Shown here in pieces: positions 46,301 through 57,549 of a stretch of 64,000 nucleotides of DNA; position 1 is the first letter of the stretch, and the number at the start of each line of letters is the position of its first letter. Below the pieces are notes generated by a model. It worked only from the letters and a program-made list of their open reading frames with translations. It did no database searches and was not told the DNA's origin. A program made the position numbers and the translations under genes. The stretch is from Calocera cornea HHB12733 (Eukaryota > Basidiomycota > Dacrymycetes > Dacrymycetales > Dacrymycetaceae). The stretch lies in contig KV424020.1 in NCBI GenBank assembly GCA_001632435.1, forward strand, positions 7,575-71,574, in the 5' to 3' direction.

Positions 46301-48753
46301 CTTCCGGCCCAAGAGTTTGCAGCAAAGCATCGAGCGCTCTCATTGATAACGGCTCCGCAGCCGTCAAAACGAATCCCATGACGGCCTGGAACATCTGCAG
46401 CACGCGAGGCGTCGGGTCGAGAATTTGCGAAAGGACGAGTTGATACAGACTATCCAGGCCGGTGTTGCCGGGCTTCGTCAACAATGCGTAGCGCTCGACC
46501 GCGCTTTCTCCCATTCGCTTCCCCTTGAGATATCGGCAAGCGACAAAAGCCCATTGAAATAGTCCTTCTGACTTCTCCGCCAACATTTCGCAGGCGGAGT
46601 CCTCCAACCCGCTGGGCATCCGCCCGTCTCGCTCCGACACCGTATGCCGAATGTAATGAAAGATGTCCTTCGACAGCTGCGAGTCGCTCGCCATGGTTGG
46701 CATTCGCCGAACAATCACAGTGCCGCTTGACGGGTCGAAGGCATCCTGGACATCGGGTTCCGCTCGCGAGGTGATAAGAACGCGGAAGCCAGCAGGAAGT
46801 TCTTGCAATCGCTGCGACAGTATCGACAGGAGCTGTGCGCGTTCCTCGACCGTCGCGCTCTCATCCAAAGCATCGATAATCATTATGATCGTACCGCTGA
46901 CCGTCAGCAGGCGGGCAGGGCCAAGGATCAGGTGCTCGAACTGCATCTGCAGGTCCTTTGTTCCGCATCGCGACCGGTCGTCCTCAATCGACTTGGAGAG
47001 TGCGTCCTTGAACGCCGACCGTTGCCTGCACAAGTCCCGTGCCATGTTTCGAAACAGGCTCTCCGGTCGGCGACGACCGGTGTCGTTCGTACTGAAGCAA
47101 AATGTCGATCCCAATTGCTTGAGCTTCTCGAACCGATCGGCGATTGTATGCGCAATAGCGGACTTGCCAGTGCCAGCGGGACCCATTAAAACAAACAAAC
47201 GCGGCGTGTCAGATGCATCCGCGCTCGCCCACTCACTAATCTCGTCGAGCAATGCAGCTCTCGTCCCGGGAAGGCACCGCCTGGAGAGCTCGTATCCAGC
47301 CCCATCCGTGTAAGGTATATCACGGAGGTCCATGTGGGCCGCTGTTCAACCTTTAGTGTTGTAGGCAGACAAAGTATCACAATGCGCGCACCAAGGTCTT
47401 TGATATCGGCAAGAATGCGGACCGTCGCGATCTCTGTTCGGAGCTGCGAGCCATCGCGAAAGTCTTGCATCAGGCCATCGAAGCTTTTGCTGTACTCGTC
47501 GATCGTACTCGACAGGTTCGACACGCTCTGCTCCAACAGCCTGCAAACTATCTCCACGTGAGAGATTACCACGCGCGCGCAATGAACAAACACGGACAGA
47601 AACTAGGACTCTTGGCATAGCTCGAGATAAAGTGCCCGCAATCGACCGTCTGCATCACGAGACGGGAAAGAGCACCCTCTCGAGCCTTGTCGTTGCGAAG
47701 CTCGTTGGCATCGCAAAGGAACTCGTAGACGTCTTTCATCTTGTTCACCAGCTGCTGAATCTTGGCATCGCGGTCTTGTTGGCTCTTCACAAGCTGATCC
47801 ATCATCAGCAACAGTCCCAACCGGGACAAAGAGCATATCACCTTGTAAGCGGCCGACAGAACTGTCCAAGCCATCCTGGCATAAGGATGAACCTATGAAC
47901 GATGCCGTTAACTCCCCGCCATTGTACCAGGGCCGCCAGCACTCACCTCTGCGACAGCATCCACCACCCTCGTGAAGGCGTCGAGCCTGTCCAATAGCGG
48001 CTCCCATGCACTGTCAATCCCAACGGCAATGTTCCCCGTCGCAATCTCCCTCACGTGCTCGGCTCCGTTCTTCGCCGCTACGAGCGTTTTCAAGCTGGGC
48101 AGCTTGCCCAGACTAGCTGCATTCGCTGCAGCCCCCTGTATAGCGATCTGCGCAGTGTCGAGCCCCCTCATATCCTTTTGTGAGTCTTTCGTTTGCACGA
48201 GCAGGAGCTTGACTTGGATCGAAGATGATCCTCCCCCTTTGAACGCAGGGACAAGAGGAACAGCTGTGCGTGTACGGAGTCAGTCGGTGAAATGGTACTC
48301 AAAATAGCTCCACACACCATTAGTCGCGATGAGCCAGTTGCTCAGCGGTGACAATGCCGTACCGAGATGTTCGACAGGTCGCGCGCTGTGCTTCTTGTAC
48401 AACGCCACCTGTAGCTTGGCGGACGGCGTGCATTCGCTTGGAGGCTATCAGTACTGGTCCGCCCGATTTAAGATTACAACAGACGCACAACTCGTGCTTG
48501 TCCTCCACCGCACTCCATACAACCACGCTCCCTTTCGTTCTCACTTCCCTACTTGTCCACCCAACCTCTCCGTCGTGAACGCTGATCGTGAGGTAGTACT
48601 TGCCCTCAGACTTGAAGAGACCACGGGTAGGCAGACCTTCTATGGTCGCGCCTGGTGGATTGTGAGATCGCTGAATCATCATCAGGATCGATGTAGCGTA
48701 CCTGCAAACGTGTACTTGTGCTTCCCCGACCCCGAGTTGTCCGGCGTCGACAT
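43349..48753 (-). CDS. NACHT-WD40 NOD-like receptor F (14 blades)
   Basis: Inverted paralogue of receptor E with the same ten-exon plan. The start MSTPDNSGSGKHKYTFAG is at 48753; main exons are NACHT 47341-45816 (1526 nt, the same as E), WD40 45764-43709 and tail 43662-43349. Walker A GPAGTGKS and Walker B IIDALDES are intact and no stop or frameshift was found. Protein identity with E is very high through the first ~360 residues of the NACHT exon (only scattered changes such as APDTP/SDTP), then drops abruptly: E has FLESDQRGGVYHIGKSG where F has FLQSERRGRAYYIGVHG, and the remaining NACHT C terminus differs at roughly a quarter of positions. The WD40 part differs at many blade-surface positions, the expected pattern if ligand specificity diverged. 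Confidence 0.92.
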
Positions 48754-50287
48754 GGTGCAGTCGACGAATCAATGGGGAATCTGGCTGTGAATACTACGGC
48801 TGAAGGGAAATGCAGAATAATGTGCAGTAGACGCTTGGATGCGTGGTACCAAGCAGCAGTGTTCGCAGAATATGCGCCCTGCTGACGACGCAAACCCGAC
48901 GCTGCAATGTGCAGAAGACTTCCTCACAAGGCGCTAGAAGCATTCGTAAGGGTCTGCGAATCACGGCACGACCGTTCGCCGGAGGAGCCGGAAGGTTCGC
49001 AGCGAGCGGCATGGGGACGGCCGTGTACCAGACACATGATCGAGGAATGAGTTTCCTTCATGAGCAATTGTTTAAGATTCGCAATGCAGGTGAATGGCGG
49101 TGAGATGGTGGACGTGACCAGAGGGGTGCCAAAGCGGGTGGGTGTCGGGAGCAAACAGAAGCCGGTGGGCTGCACGCGTCGCCGAGCCGCACGTCGATTT
49201 GCTCTTCGTACGTCTTCCCCGGTACAGACAATATTGCTGCGTAAGATACCACGCTGGAACCGACTACAATAGAGCCTGAAAAGGACATGGCGATGTTACC
49301 ATAGGACGTCCACCGACGGCGACGGCGACGGCGACAAGCCCTCGATTCTGCACAACAGATGCTCCCCTCCCTTCCCCGGCGCCCGTCGCCCCGCATTCCC
49401 GGGCTCGAACACCACCCACTTGTCGGTGCCTTGTCGGTACCGTTGACGTTCCTCCCAAGCGTGCGGCATAACGACACAATCGCTCCCAGCTGATAGATGC
49501 CGCGAGTGAAGATGAGGATCTGCAACACGATACAGCTGTGTGCGGGGCGAGGACCAGGCAATGCGGGCAATGCGGGCAATGCGTGCGAGGATTGGTATGC
49601 TCCCAGGACTGGCAAGTCGATCCCAATGTGAGGATATCTCAGGCGCTCCGCGTACCCGGATGCGAGCTGCTGGGGCGTAGCCGATTGCAACGAGTAAGTG
49701 GGAAGACAAGGTGGCGCCCACCTCATGTTCCCTCACCATATTTGGCTCCTGACATGGAGTGTAGTCAAACCAGCGTACATCGCATCACCAACAACTACGA
49801 TGGTTCTAGGACGTTCCGATCCCACCCTTGCATCGCTATCAGACTCGTGTTCACCGCACGGGCAGGCTTCCGTGCAGCCTCTGTCAGCCCGGTTAGCGAT
49901 TCAGAACGTCCTTATCAAGATATCGCGCTGTCCAACCCGGTGCACAGCACCCGCACGGAGTCGAGACTCTGCACGCGATCCAGCAGCTCCGCATATCGAC
50001 TCGGCGTCGGCGCTGCCAACACCTTGTGTCGTAGCGAAGATGTGTGAACGAAGCCATTAGTATGGGGTGCATTATTCACGAATATACAACGTCCAGTTGT
50101 GCGCCTGGCGTCTATTGGGGACTATCGGCGTCTATCGGAGTCTACTCCCTGCGTCGACGAGCCTGCGTACCGCTCCGCGCTGGCTGCTGCACGTTCAAAG
50201 TGTCCGCGTCACTCCTGGAGTCGTCGGCCAGTCGAATATCTTGGTCGTCTATCAGCTCTTATCCTCCATCATCCAGATGGCATGGAC
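48754..50287. other. Upstream region of receptor F, then unassigned sequence
   Basis: The first ~350 bp match the receptor E upstream region in patches. Further right, a minus-strand frame (49058-49726) is driven by repeats, including a CGACGG run near 49312-49337 and an ATGCGGGCA run near 49560-49583, and is not supported as a gene. Confidence 0.5.
48927..48941 (-). promoter_or_regulatory. Shared receptor upstream motif (F)
   Basis: On the minus strand this reads GCTTCTAGCGCCTTG, one mismatch from the copies before D and E, about 174 bp before the receptor F start. Confidence 0.5.
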
Positions 50288-50839
50288 TCACATCCTGAGC
50301 GACAGCCAGCGCCCGCTGCACCTCCCCGGCTGCTCCACCACCTTCAGCCGCTCCTGCAGCTTCCCATCCCCCCTCTCGCGCATAGCAGCCAGGAACTCGG
50401 TCCACGGCTCTAGGTCCTCGACGTCCAGCCGCAGCTCTTCGAGCTGCGAACAGTTCTGAGCCGCCTGATGCAGAGAAGGAGCGAGGTTGCACATGTGGGC
50501 TGGGGAGTCGGAGATGTTGGGGATGACAGGTCGGTAGCCTTTCATGTGGAGTGGCGAGCACAGCGAATGGGCTGTCGAGACGCGCCTGTGCGATTCACAC
50601 TGCTCGCTGACGACCATGCTCGTCACGCCTCGCGCTACGCGCTTGTTCGAGGCAAGGAGGGAGAAAAGAGACGCGTCATGCTCGCATGCTGTTATGCGTC
50701 GCCAGGGCAGATGAGCGGGTACGATGGTCTCGTGTAGGAGCCGGCACGAGAGCGCGAGCGCGAGGAGGTCGGGGGGTGCTTCGATGTCAGAGAGGATGAT
50801 GTCGAGCAGCTCGAGTGGAAGTTGGACGAGAGACTTCAT
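50288..50839 (-). CDS. F-box protein, short paralogue
   Basis: A 183-residue frame. The N-terminal F-box is clear (LPLELLDIILSDIEAPPDLL, then SCRLLHETIVPAHLPWRRI), which in this family binds Skp1 of an SCF ubiquitin ligase. The rest (EHDASLFSLLASNKRVARG, GYRPVIPNI, NCSQLEELRLDVEDLEPWTEFL) follows the first exon of the F-box protein at 55473 at moderate identity. It ends where the paralogue has its first intron, and no convincing exons for the leucine-rich second half exist behind it. It is therefore a truncated gene, or a complete short F-box protein. The start is the only ATG before the F-box. Confidence 0.7.
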   Translation of the reverse strand: MKSLVQLPLELLDIILSDIEAPPDLLALALSCRLLHETIVPAHLPWRRITACEHDASLFSLLASNKRVARGVTSMVVSEQCESHRRVSTAHSLCSPLHMKGYRPVIPNISDSPAHMCNLAPSLHQAAQNCSQLEELRLDVEDLEPWTEFLAAMRERGDGKLQERLKVVEQPGRCSGRWLSLRM

Positions 50840-51528
50840 GTTTGTAATGTTGTTTGGTGAATGATAAAGTCATGAGTAGACGGGGTTGTATTAATATTGT
50901 CGAAGTGGCTTGCGGATCCAGTCCGCATACCGGTCTGCTCCCATCCCGGGCTCCCGGTCCGGCACGCGGACAGCGAGCCGCTCCGGTCGGGTTGTGCAAA
51001 GCGGATCATCAGAGAACAGCGGAGAGAGCCGCATCAGCACAGTGGAGCCGATTTTACGTGAGTAGATGTGCGGAGGGGTTGCGGTGAAGGTGCGGAAGGC
51101 CGTCGAGCAAGGGGAGGGAACGGGTGCGAGCAAGGCGCGAGATAAACAGACCAAGGGTATTCGCACGCCACGCGTGCCTGGACCCTGAGAGACGCGTCAG
51201 AAATGACGCGTCGAGGGTTCCATAGGCGGAACCGCGCCCGCTCCGCTCTTCTGCGCTCTCGACGGCCGATACCGACAGCTATTTTACGTTCGGGCCTGTG
51301 CGTATCTCTCTCTCCATTTGCCTTCTCGCGCTTCGTCCGCGAATCCCTCAGCATGTACACCAAGTGGCTCCGTGTTCGTGAAGTATACTAGGTACAATAG
51401 GCCTTCCCGTACAATTCTCCTCTGCCTCCGCCTGCAGGAGAGCCTGGCTCCTCAGATATCACCTACCATCGTTGGCTCTCCTCCTGCTCTAGACAGTGCT
51501 TCCTGCAAAGCACCGGGATGCCGAGTTC
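50840..51528. other. Intergenic, nothing recognised
   Basis: Upstream of the short F-box gene and downstream of the first hydrolase. The frames are Arg-rich and low in coding character. Confidence 0.5.
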
Positions 51529-52450
51529 TCACAAGCGATCTGTACGGACGACAGAATCAACAAATGCCAAAACACCCCTGCGGCACTCATCCGGCTTCTC
51601 GAGGAACGGCGCATGTCCGCAATCGTCTATCCAGCAGGCGCTGACCCGGTTTCCAAACGCCTCTCGCATGATGTCCAACGTCCTCTGCGGGAGGACGCAG
51701 CGGTCCTGTCGTCCGTGTACGAGGAGTATCTCGCACACTTTCTCGCCCAGGTCCAGCCACGCCTGCGCGTCCTGACTGCGCGTCGAGTACGCCCTCCTGG
51801 CCGCCGGCGGCTGGGCAGCCGCATCGCCGAACAACATCGCGCGGCGGGAATAGGGCATGTCCCTGTCTGGCGTGTAGACGAGCAAGTCGACTATCTGAAA
51901 GAGCGTGTCGTGCGCGAGGTCTACGTTGTCCGTCGATAGCAGGCCGTGGGCCATCAGCCCCTGGAGCTCTGCCGTTGCGACTATGGGAACCGCGCCGACG
52001 TGCGACACGCCGCCGATCAGAACGGCAGCTCTCAGAGGCGTCTTGCTGTACATGGTGATATCTGGCAGCAGTGCTCCTGTGGGTGGATCAGCATTATCTC
52101 AACCATGCTACCTGCCAAGCCGTACCTCCCGCGCTCCACGCCACGACAACAACGTCTCGTGCCCCGGACGCCTCGACAACAGCATCAAAGTCCTCTGCGA
52201 GTTTCCTCTGCGAATAGGCCCCGGACTCGGTAGGCTTGTCGCTCCTCCCGTGCCCGCGCACGTCGTACCGCACGAGGTACACATGCGCCAGCCAGAGCAG
52301 GTCGGAGAAGACGGGGTCGAAGGAGAGGGAGGAGAAGGACCCGCCGTGGATCCAGATCAACGCCGGGAGAGAGGGATCGCCGATGGTCGCGTAGAACAGC
52401 TTTGTGCCGTCGGCGGAGGTTGTGAAGCTGGGAAGCTCGGGGAAGGACAT
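51529..52450 (-). CDS. Alpha/beta hydrolase 1
   Basis: Exon 1 is 52450-52126 and exon 2 is 52076-51529, giving 290 residues. It begins MSFPELPSFTTSADGTKLFY. The core shows IWIHGGSF (oxyanion region), RYDVRGHGRSDKP, the nucleophile elbow AWSAGG with the catalytic Ser, the acid in VHGRQD and the base in CGHAPFLEKPDE, a full Ser-Asp-His triad. The ~50-nt intron falls exactly at the nucleophile elbow, as in the paralogue at 57550. The fold suits an esterase, lipase or epoxide hydrolase-type enzyme; substrate cannot be inferred. There is no signal peptide, so it is probably cytosolic. Confidence 0.88.
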
Positions 52451-53682
52451 CGTCAGGCTTCGTTGGCGAGTAGGGAAGAGTGGGACTGGAAGCAGTATCG
52501 CAATGATGCACGGCGCGGTAATATACTTTGGCTAAATAAGCGCGATGATACATAACTTGTGCACTGGCTATACAAGTGAGGTATTGTTATTCAGCATCAT
52601 GCGACAACTGGAAGTGCCCGGCAGTGCGCACATGCCGCTCCTCGCGTTGTTATCCATTACACGCTCCAATCGTGTACAGCTATGTAAGCGGAAGCAGTGG
52701 TCCGTGTGTATTCAATATATCGGAATAGAGTCAACTCTGTCTGAGGGTATACCGTCGGGAGGGAGCTATTGATATGCACTTAAACAGCCTATGTAGGAAG
52801 GAGATTCGGACTTAAAGGGGTCGGAGTTTCGAAAATCACACGAAACCGGATTTACCTTCAAGTAAGTCACATGATAGCGGCATTAAGCTCTTACAGTGGC
52901 CTGCCTGTTTGTCGGCGGTGTACAGTCACGAGACGCCGATGACGGTATCTGGATGGGTAACCAGGGCCCAGCTTCTTCTCCCGCCCAAATTCACCGTCTG
53001 CCCTCAGCTCTGGCAACGACGGCCCAGCCAGCTCGCATACAGTCCCCCTCCCCTGTCAATCAAACAACGAGCGTTCCTAATGCCCCCCTTGGCGTCCCTG
53101 ATATTCGCAGGGGCTCCGCCGGCAGCGGCGGCAGGAAGGAGTGCCGCAATACAGCGGGTCGGCTCCGTGCATGCTCCGCGTGTCGGCGTCTGCAGCAACC
53201 GTCATATCGCCGCCATACACGAGACCGAGGTCGTCAAGGCGATGCATCCCACGAATGCATGAACGCGTCCGTGCTGTCCCGACGCCTCGGCCTCCGCCGT
53301 CCGACAAAGGCAGGGCCCTTTCCCCATTCGCTCGGGGCAGCCCGCATCATCCCCGGTTGGGTAGGTGCTTGAGGGGATGATGTGTGAGTGGTGTGTAGTG
53401 TGTGGTGTGTGGTGTGTGGTGTGTGAGGTGAACGATGTGCCTGTTGCTGTGCGGGCGGGACTGCACGCTCCTCCCCACACTCCTCTTTCCACTCCAGTCA
53501 GTCTCCGGTGCAGGCCAACCAGTCCCTTCTCGCTCCTCTCCTCTCCTCTCCCCACCGCGGGAATAGCGTTCACTACCTCATCACACTCTTTCATTCTTGT
53601 CAGTACAATCCACCCATACCTCCCACACCCAACATTCCACCCCACCCTCCCACCTTTCACAATCATTCGCACCACCAGCACA
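52451..53682. other. Intergenic with GT-rich microsatellite
   Basis: No gene is supported. A TGTG-rich tract (about 53390-53432, mostly GTGTGTG and GTGTGGTG units) and a pyrimidine-rich stretch precede the next gene and may be part of its promoter or 5' UTR. Confidence 0.5.
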
Positions 53683-54996
53683 ATGCCGTCCATCTCCTCC
53701 CTCCTCAAATCACTCATCAAGAAGTCCCCGCCGCCCTCTCCAACCCCGCGCCAGTCGCTCGACACCCCGTCCGCCCCGTCCTCCGACCCGTCCACTCCCA
53801 GCACGCCCGCAACCCCACGCAGCGCCAGTGCGCACACCCCCTCCCCCTCCCTCCCCACCTCCGCCGCTCAGCAGCCGAGGCGCCTTCGGTCGCTCAAGCG
53901 CGCCGCCTCCCAGCGCGCGCTCCGCCGACCCTCGGAGAGCAGGGAGGAGCAAGAGAACGTCCGCCCGCCCAGCACGGCCGTGTATGACGGGACGCCGGCT
54001 ACGCTGCCCCGGAGGCCTAGTACGGCCGGGGCACGGGTGGGCGGGACGGGCCTGGGCAAGGGAGAGAAGGACAAGGACAAGGATCAGGTGGAGGAGGGGG
54101 ACGAGCTGGGCGTGTTTGGCGCTGGGAACGGGTTGGGCAGGCGCGGGACTGTCAAGCGCTGGGGGACGGTGTTGAGGAAGCCTATCCCCGTGCTGCTCGC
54201 GCCGGAGGAAAAGCGCTCTCGCCGCGGTACGCTCTTCCTCCGCTCATCTCGTGGGATGCAAGGCTGACACAAAGAAGGCAGAAGCGCCGACACGCTCTCG
54301 GCCATGCTCGGCCCGTACACGCCTACCTCCCCCGCTCCCTCGCCGCTCGCAGGATCCTTCGCCTCCCCCCCAACATCCGCAAACACCACCACCACCACCA
54401 CCACCACCTTCCCGGCATCCTCCCGCTCCTCCGGATCTGGGTCGGCAACCCCCACACCCTCCACGCCGACCGCCTCCAGCCCCAGCGCGGGGATAAGCTC
54501 GCCAGTGCCGGCACTGACGTTCACGCCCAGCCCGAGCTCGGGGCCCGCCTCGCCCGGCTCGGCAGAGCTGCTCACCCCTCCGCCGGGCTTCAGCAGCACC
54601 ACCCCCACCACCACCACCACCACCACCACGAGCATAGCGTACGCCCTCCCGCGCGGGACGGGGTCGCAGCCCTCCCTCTCCCACTCCCTCTCCGCCCCTT
54701 CGCCCAAGCCCTCCCCCTCCGCCCTGGGCCATCCCTTCCCCGGCCTCTCCCAGAGCTCCACCATGCCCGGGGCGTACGGCTCGGGCCTCTTCCCGCCCTC
54801 GGCACCACAGCTCTACCCGGAAGAGTACGCCCCCGAGCCGGAGACCAGCTTCCCCGAGGTCGTGCCGCGCCGGGAGGGGAGGAACTCGATGCTGAGCGTG
54901 CTGAGCTGGGGCAAGAAATTGGAGGTTGCCTATGTGCCCCGGGCGGGCGGGGCGGGCGGGGTTAGGGAGGAGGGGCAGGCGGGGCGGAGGGGCTGA
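53683..54996 (+). CDS. Disordered Ser/Pro/Thr-rich protein
   Basis: Two frames in register are interrupted by stops that an intron removes (donor GTACGC at 54227, acceptor at 54277 or 54274), giving about 420 residues. It starts MPSISSLLKSLIKKSPPP. Basic motifs (RRLRSLKRAASQRALRRP, RRGTVKRWGTVLRKP) alternate with Ser/Pro/Thr-rich segments and two long Thr homopolymers encoded by ACC repeats near 54385 and 54605. The C terminus is more ordered (EGRNSMLSVLSWGKKLEVAY). There is no signal peptide, membrane segment or enzyme motif. RRxT/S-like sites suggest a phosphorylated regulator or scaffold, which is speculative. It is probably nuclear or cytosolic. Confidence 0.65.
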
Positions 54997-55472
54997 GCTG
55001 GGACCTGGCAGGATGACAGGCTGGTGGGGTGTGGACAGCTGCTTCGGGTTGCAGCAAGGACAGAGGGGAGGTCTGAGCGCTCGCAAGCCACTGGATGGAC
55101 CGGCATCGCTCTCTCTCTACTCGGACGCCGTCGGCGCCATGCTCTGAAGCTCGCTCTGTGACACTGGACGTGTCCCTTCGCGCAAGCGCTGTGCGCTGTT
55201 GCGCTATCTCTGTACTTGTCTGATCTGTTTTTGTTTCTATCTCTATTTCTGTCTTTCGTTCCGTTCCGTTATCGTGCTTGTTCTCGCTGCATGTGGACGG
55301 TTGAGATTTCCGCAGGGGTTATACCGCGTTTGTGTCAATACATGGGTTGTTGATGCGTCTGCCTTCAAGTGTTGGAGCAGAAACAGGACAGGAATGTGAG
55401 GCAACAATGACAGTTACGTAAGGTCCTCCCCCCGTTCTCCCCGCGCCCTGTCTCCCTCACAGCACACCGACC
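54997..55472. other. 3' flank and F-box upstream region
   Basis: T-rich stretch around 55220-55270 typical of a 3' UTR; no gene. Confidence 0.5.
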
Positions 55473-57030
55473 ATGCCGACGCTGCTGACGCTCCCGCCCG
55501 AGTTGCTCGACACGCTTCTCCTGCACATCCCCTCCCCTTCGACGCTCCTCTCCCTCTCCCTAACCTGCACGCAGCTGCACGCCCTCGCAGCTCCGCACCT
55601 CCCATGGCGCCGCCTGTGCGCGTACGAGTACGACCTGCCGCTGTTCACCCAGCTCGCGACGAACAAGCGTGTCGGGGGGATGCTGCGCCGGCTGGCGGTG
55701 AACGACAGTGGCTGGCCGGAGCCGCGTCATCCGCTGGAGGAGGTCGCGCCCTCCCTGCTCGGGCGCCGGCTGGGGGGATACAGACCCGTGCGGCCAGCAA
55801 CGCGGGACCCACGCGCGAACACGGGTGAAGTGGCAGCGCTCCTCCCGCTCGTGGCAAGGAACTGCACGGAGCTGGAGGACGTCAAGCTGAGCGTGTATGA
55901 TCTGAACGCGTGGAGGGAGTTCTTTCGGGCGCTTGGGGGCCAGGGGAGGGCGCTGAGGGGCGTCGAGATCATGGAGGAGCCGGGGCCGGCAGGGTGGGAA
56001 TTGGGCGATGCGGAGGAGGTGTGTGCGCTCCGCTGGGATGGGAGGGGCAAAGGTGCTGATTGATGAGAGTAGGTCCTGGAGCTGCTCGGTGGACGGCAGG
56101 AGAACTTTGCCTGGGCGAGCGCCACGATCGTTGAAGGTCTGCATCCCACTCTCCTCATGGGCGAGTCTAACCCCGCCCACAGCAAGCGAACTCATCCGGC
56201 TTATAACGATTTACCTGACCTCTCACTGCCCAACGGTCTCCACCCTCTCCCTCTATGTCTTCTCTCCGCTCAACCCGATCCCGTCCGCCCAGCCCTTCTT
56301 CACCGCCCACCTCCCGGCCCTGCGCACCCTCGCCCTGGGCCATGTACGCAGCACAGAGTTCATCGGCACCTTCCTCGATACGCACTCGCTGCTCGAGAGC
56401 GTCAGCATCCAGTGCGCGGGGCACGCCGAGATCCACATCTCCCCCGATGCGCTGCCGCGGGTGAGGGAGTTCGATGTGGTGTGGAACAACACCGCCGGGC
56501 TGTACACGCAGGTCGTCGCCCCCCTCCCCTCGGGCAAGCTCCGCCCGCTAGAGACGCTGTCCATCACCGCGGGTGCGTTTAAGGAGGAGGGGGAGACGAA
56601 GGTGTTCTGCGCGTATCTAAAGGCACACTCGGGGATAAAGGGGTTGAGGTGGGAGGACACGAGCATGCAGCTCTCCCCAAGGCTCGGGGCGATTGCACAG
56701 GCGTGTCCGGGGATCAGGACGCTTTCTATCCTTGCGTTCTACCTCGATCGGCGCTTGGTGCGTTATTCTCCTCTACACATGATAGGAGCTGCTGACAACT
56801 GAGATGGCATTGCACAGCCCGAGATCGCCGCGGCGCTGCGCAACTTCCCGGACCTGGAGCAGATCATCATCGGCCGTGGGCGGCTCGAGGCCGAGCACTG
56901 CGCTGAGCTGCAAGGCGCGTGCCCGTCTCTCACGCGTATAGGTCCGTGGCGGTGGTGTGAGGCCGAGCGCGGGGAGGCCCCGGCGTGGAAGAAGGAGGGG
57001 AGGACCGAGTGGGTCATTCGGGCGGCCTGA
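55473..57030 (+). CDS. F-box protein with leucine-rich-repeat-like C terminus
   Basis: Exons 55473-56018, 56073-56136, 56183-56757 and 56818-57030 give 465 residues in phase. The F-box (LPPELLDTLLLHIPSPSTLL, CTQLHALAAPHLPWRRL) lies at residues 5-50. Leucine-rich repeat-like segments follow: CTELEDVKLSVYDLNAW, CPTVSTLSLYVFSPLN, LPALRTLALGHVRS, HSLLESVSIQCAGHAEI, LRPLETLSITAGAF, CPGIRTLSILAFY and FPDLEQIIIGRGRL. Such proteins are substrate adaptors of SCF ubiquitin ligases. It lies 520 bp upstream of hydrolase 2 on the same strand; both genes have paralogues at 50-52 kb. Large lineage-specific F-box families are usual in Agaricomycetes. Confidence 0.85.
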
Positions 57031-57549
57031 TTGCCAGGCTGAGAGCAGGGCCCGGTGAGGGAGCCCTTGGGGCGCAGGTGGTCCGGGCTTGCACTTGCCA
57101 ATAGATGGATGGGACGTTGCTGACTTGTAGAATGCTGGGATGGAGCGTTGGTTCTCTTGATTGTGACGTATTCTCCGGGCACTAGACACCTTCGGCCGAG
57201 CTTCCGTTACCGGCTACACGTACGAACCTCCAATAGCCGGAGGACATCTTCTGCTACCATGTAGTGTACAGGCTCCAAATGGAAACTCCAGATGAATGGC
57301 GCCAGCGTCGATGTCCTGGCTTGAGAACATAATGCGATGTATTGAATAGATACGGGCGTCTGCTTCCGCTTACAAAGTATAGCGGCCTATACTGGAGGAG
57401 GACGCGATGCATGGGAAATGTATACAGCCGGGCACTGCAGCAACAGATCGAATGAAATAGCTCTCTTACGATGGGAGGGTGTATTACCCTGCTGTCCATC
57501 CTTGAGACACTGCTTGCAGTCCACCGTTCATTGCTCACCTACAGACACC
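57031..57549. other. F-box/hydrolase 2 intergenic region
   Basis: No gene. Weak AT-rich blocks near 57320-57400 may belong to the hydrolase promoter. Confidence 0.45.

Larger units (their letters stand above)
43349..48960 (-). repeat. Right arm of large inverted repeat
   Basis: Reverse-oriented counterpart of 33740-39343, including receptor F and its proximal promoter. The 4.0-kb spacer (39344-43348) holds three unrelated genes. Confidence 0.9.

Noticed and set aside
49058..49726. Minus-strand 222-residue frame
   Set aside because: Dominated by simple repeats (CGACGG and ATGCGGGCA runs), no domain, no paralogue and no supporting splice or promoter signals.
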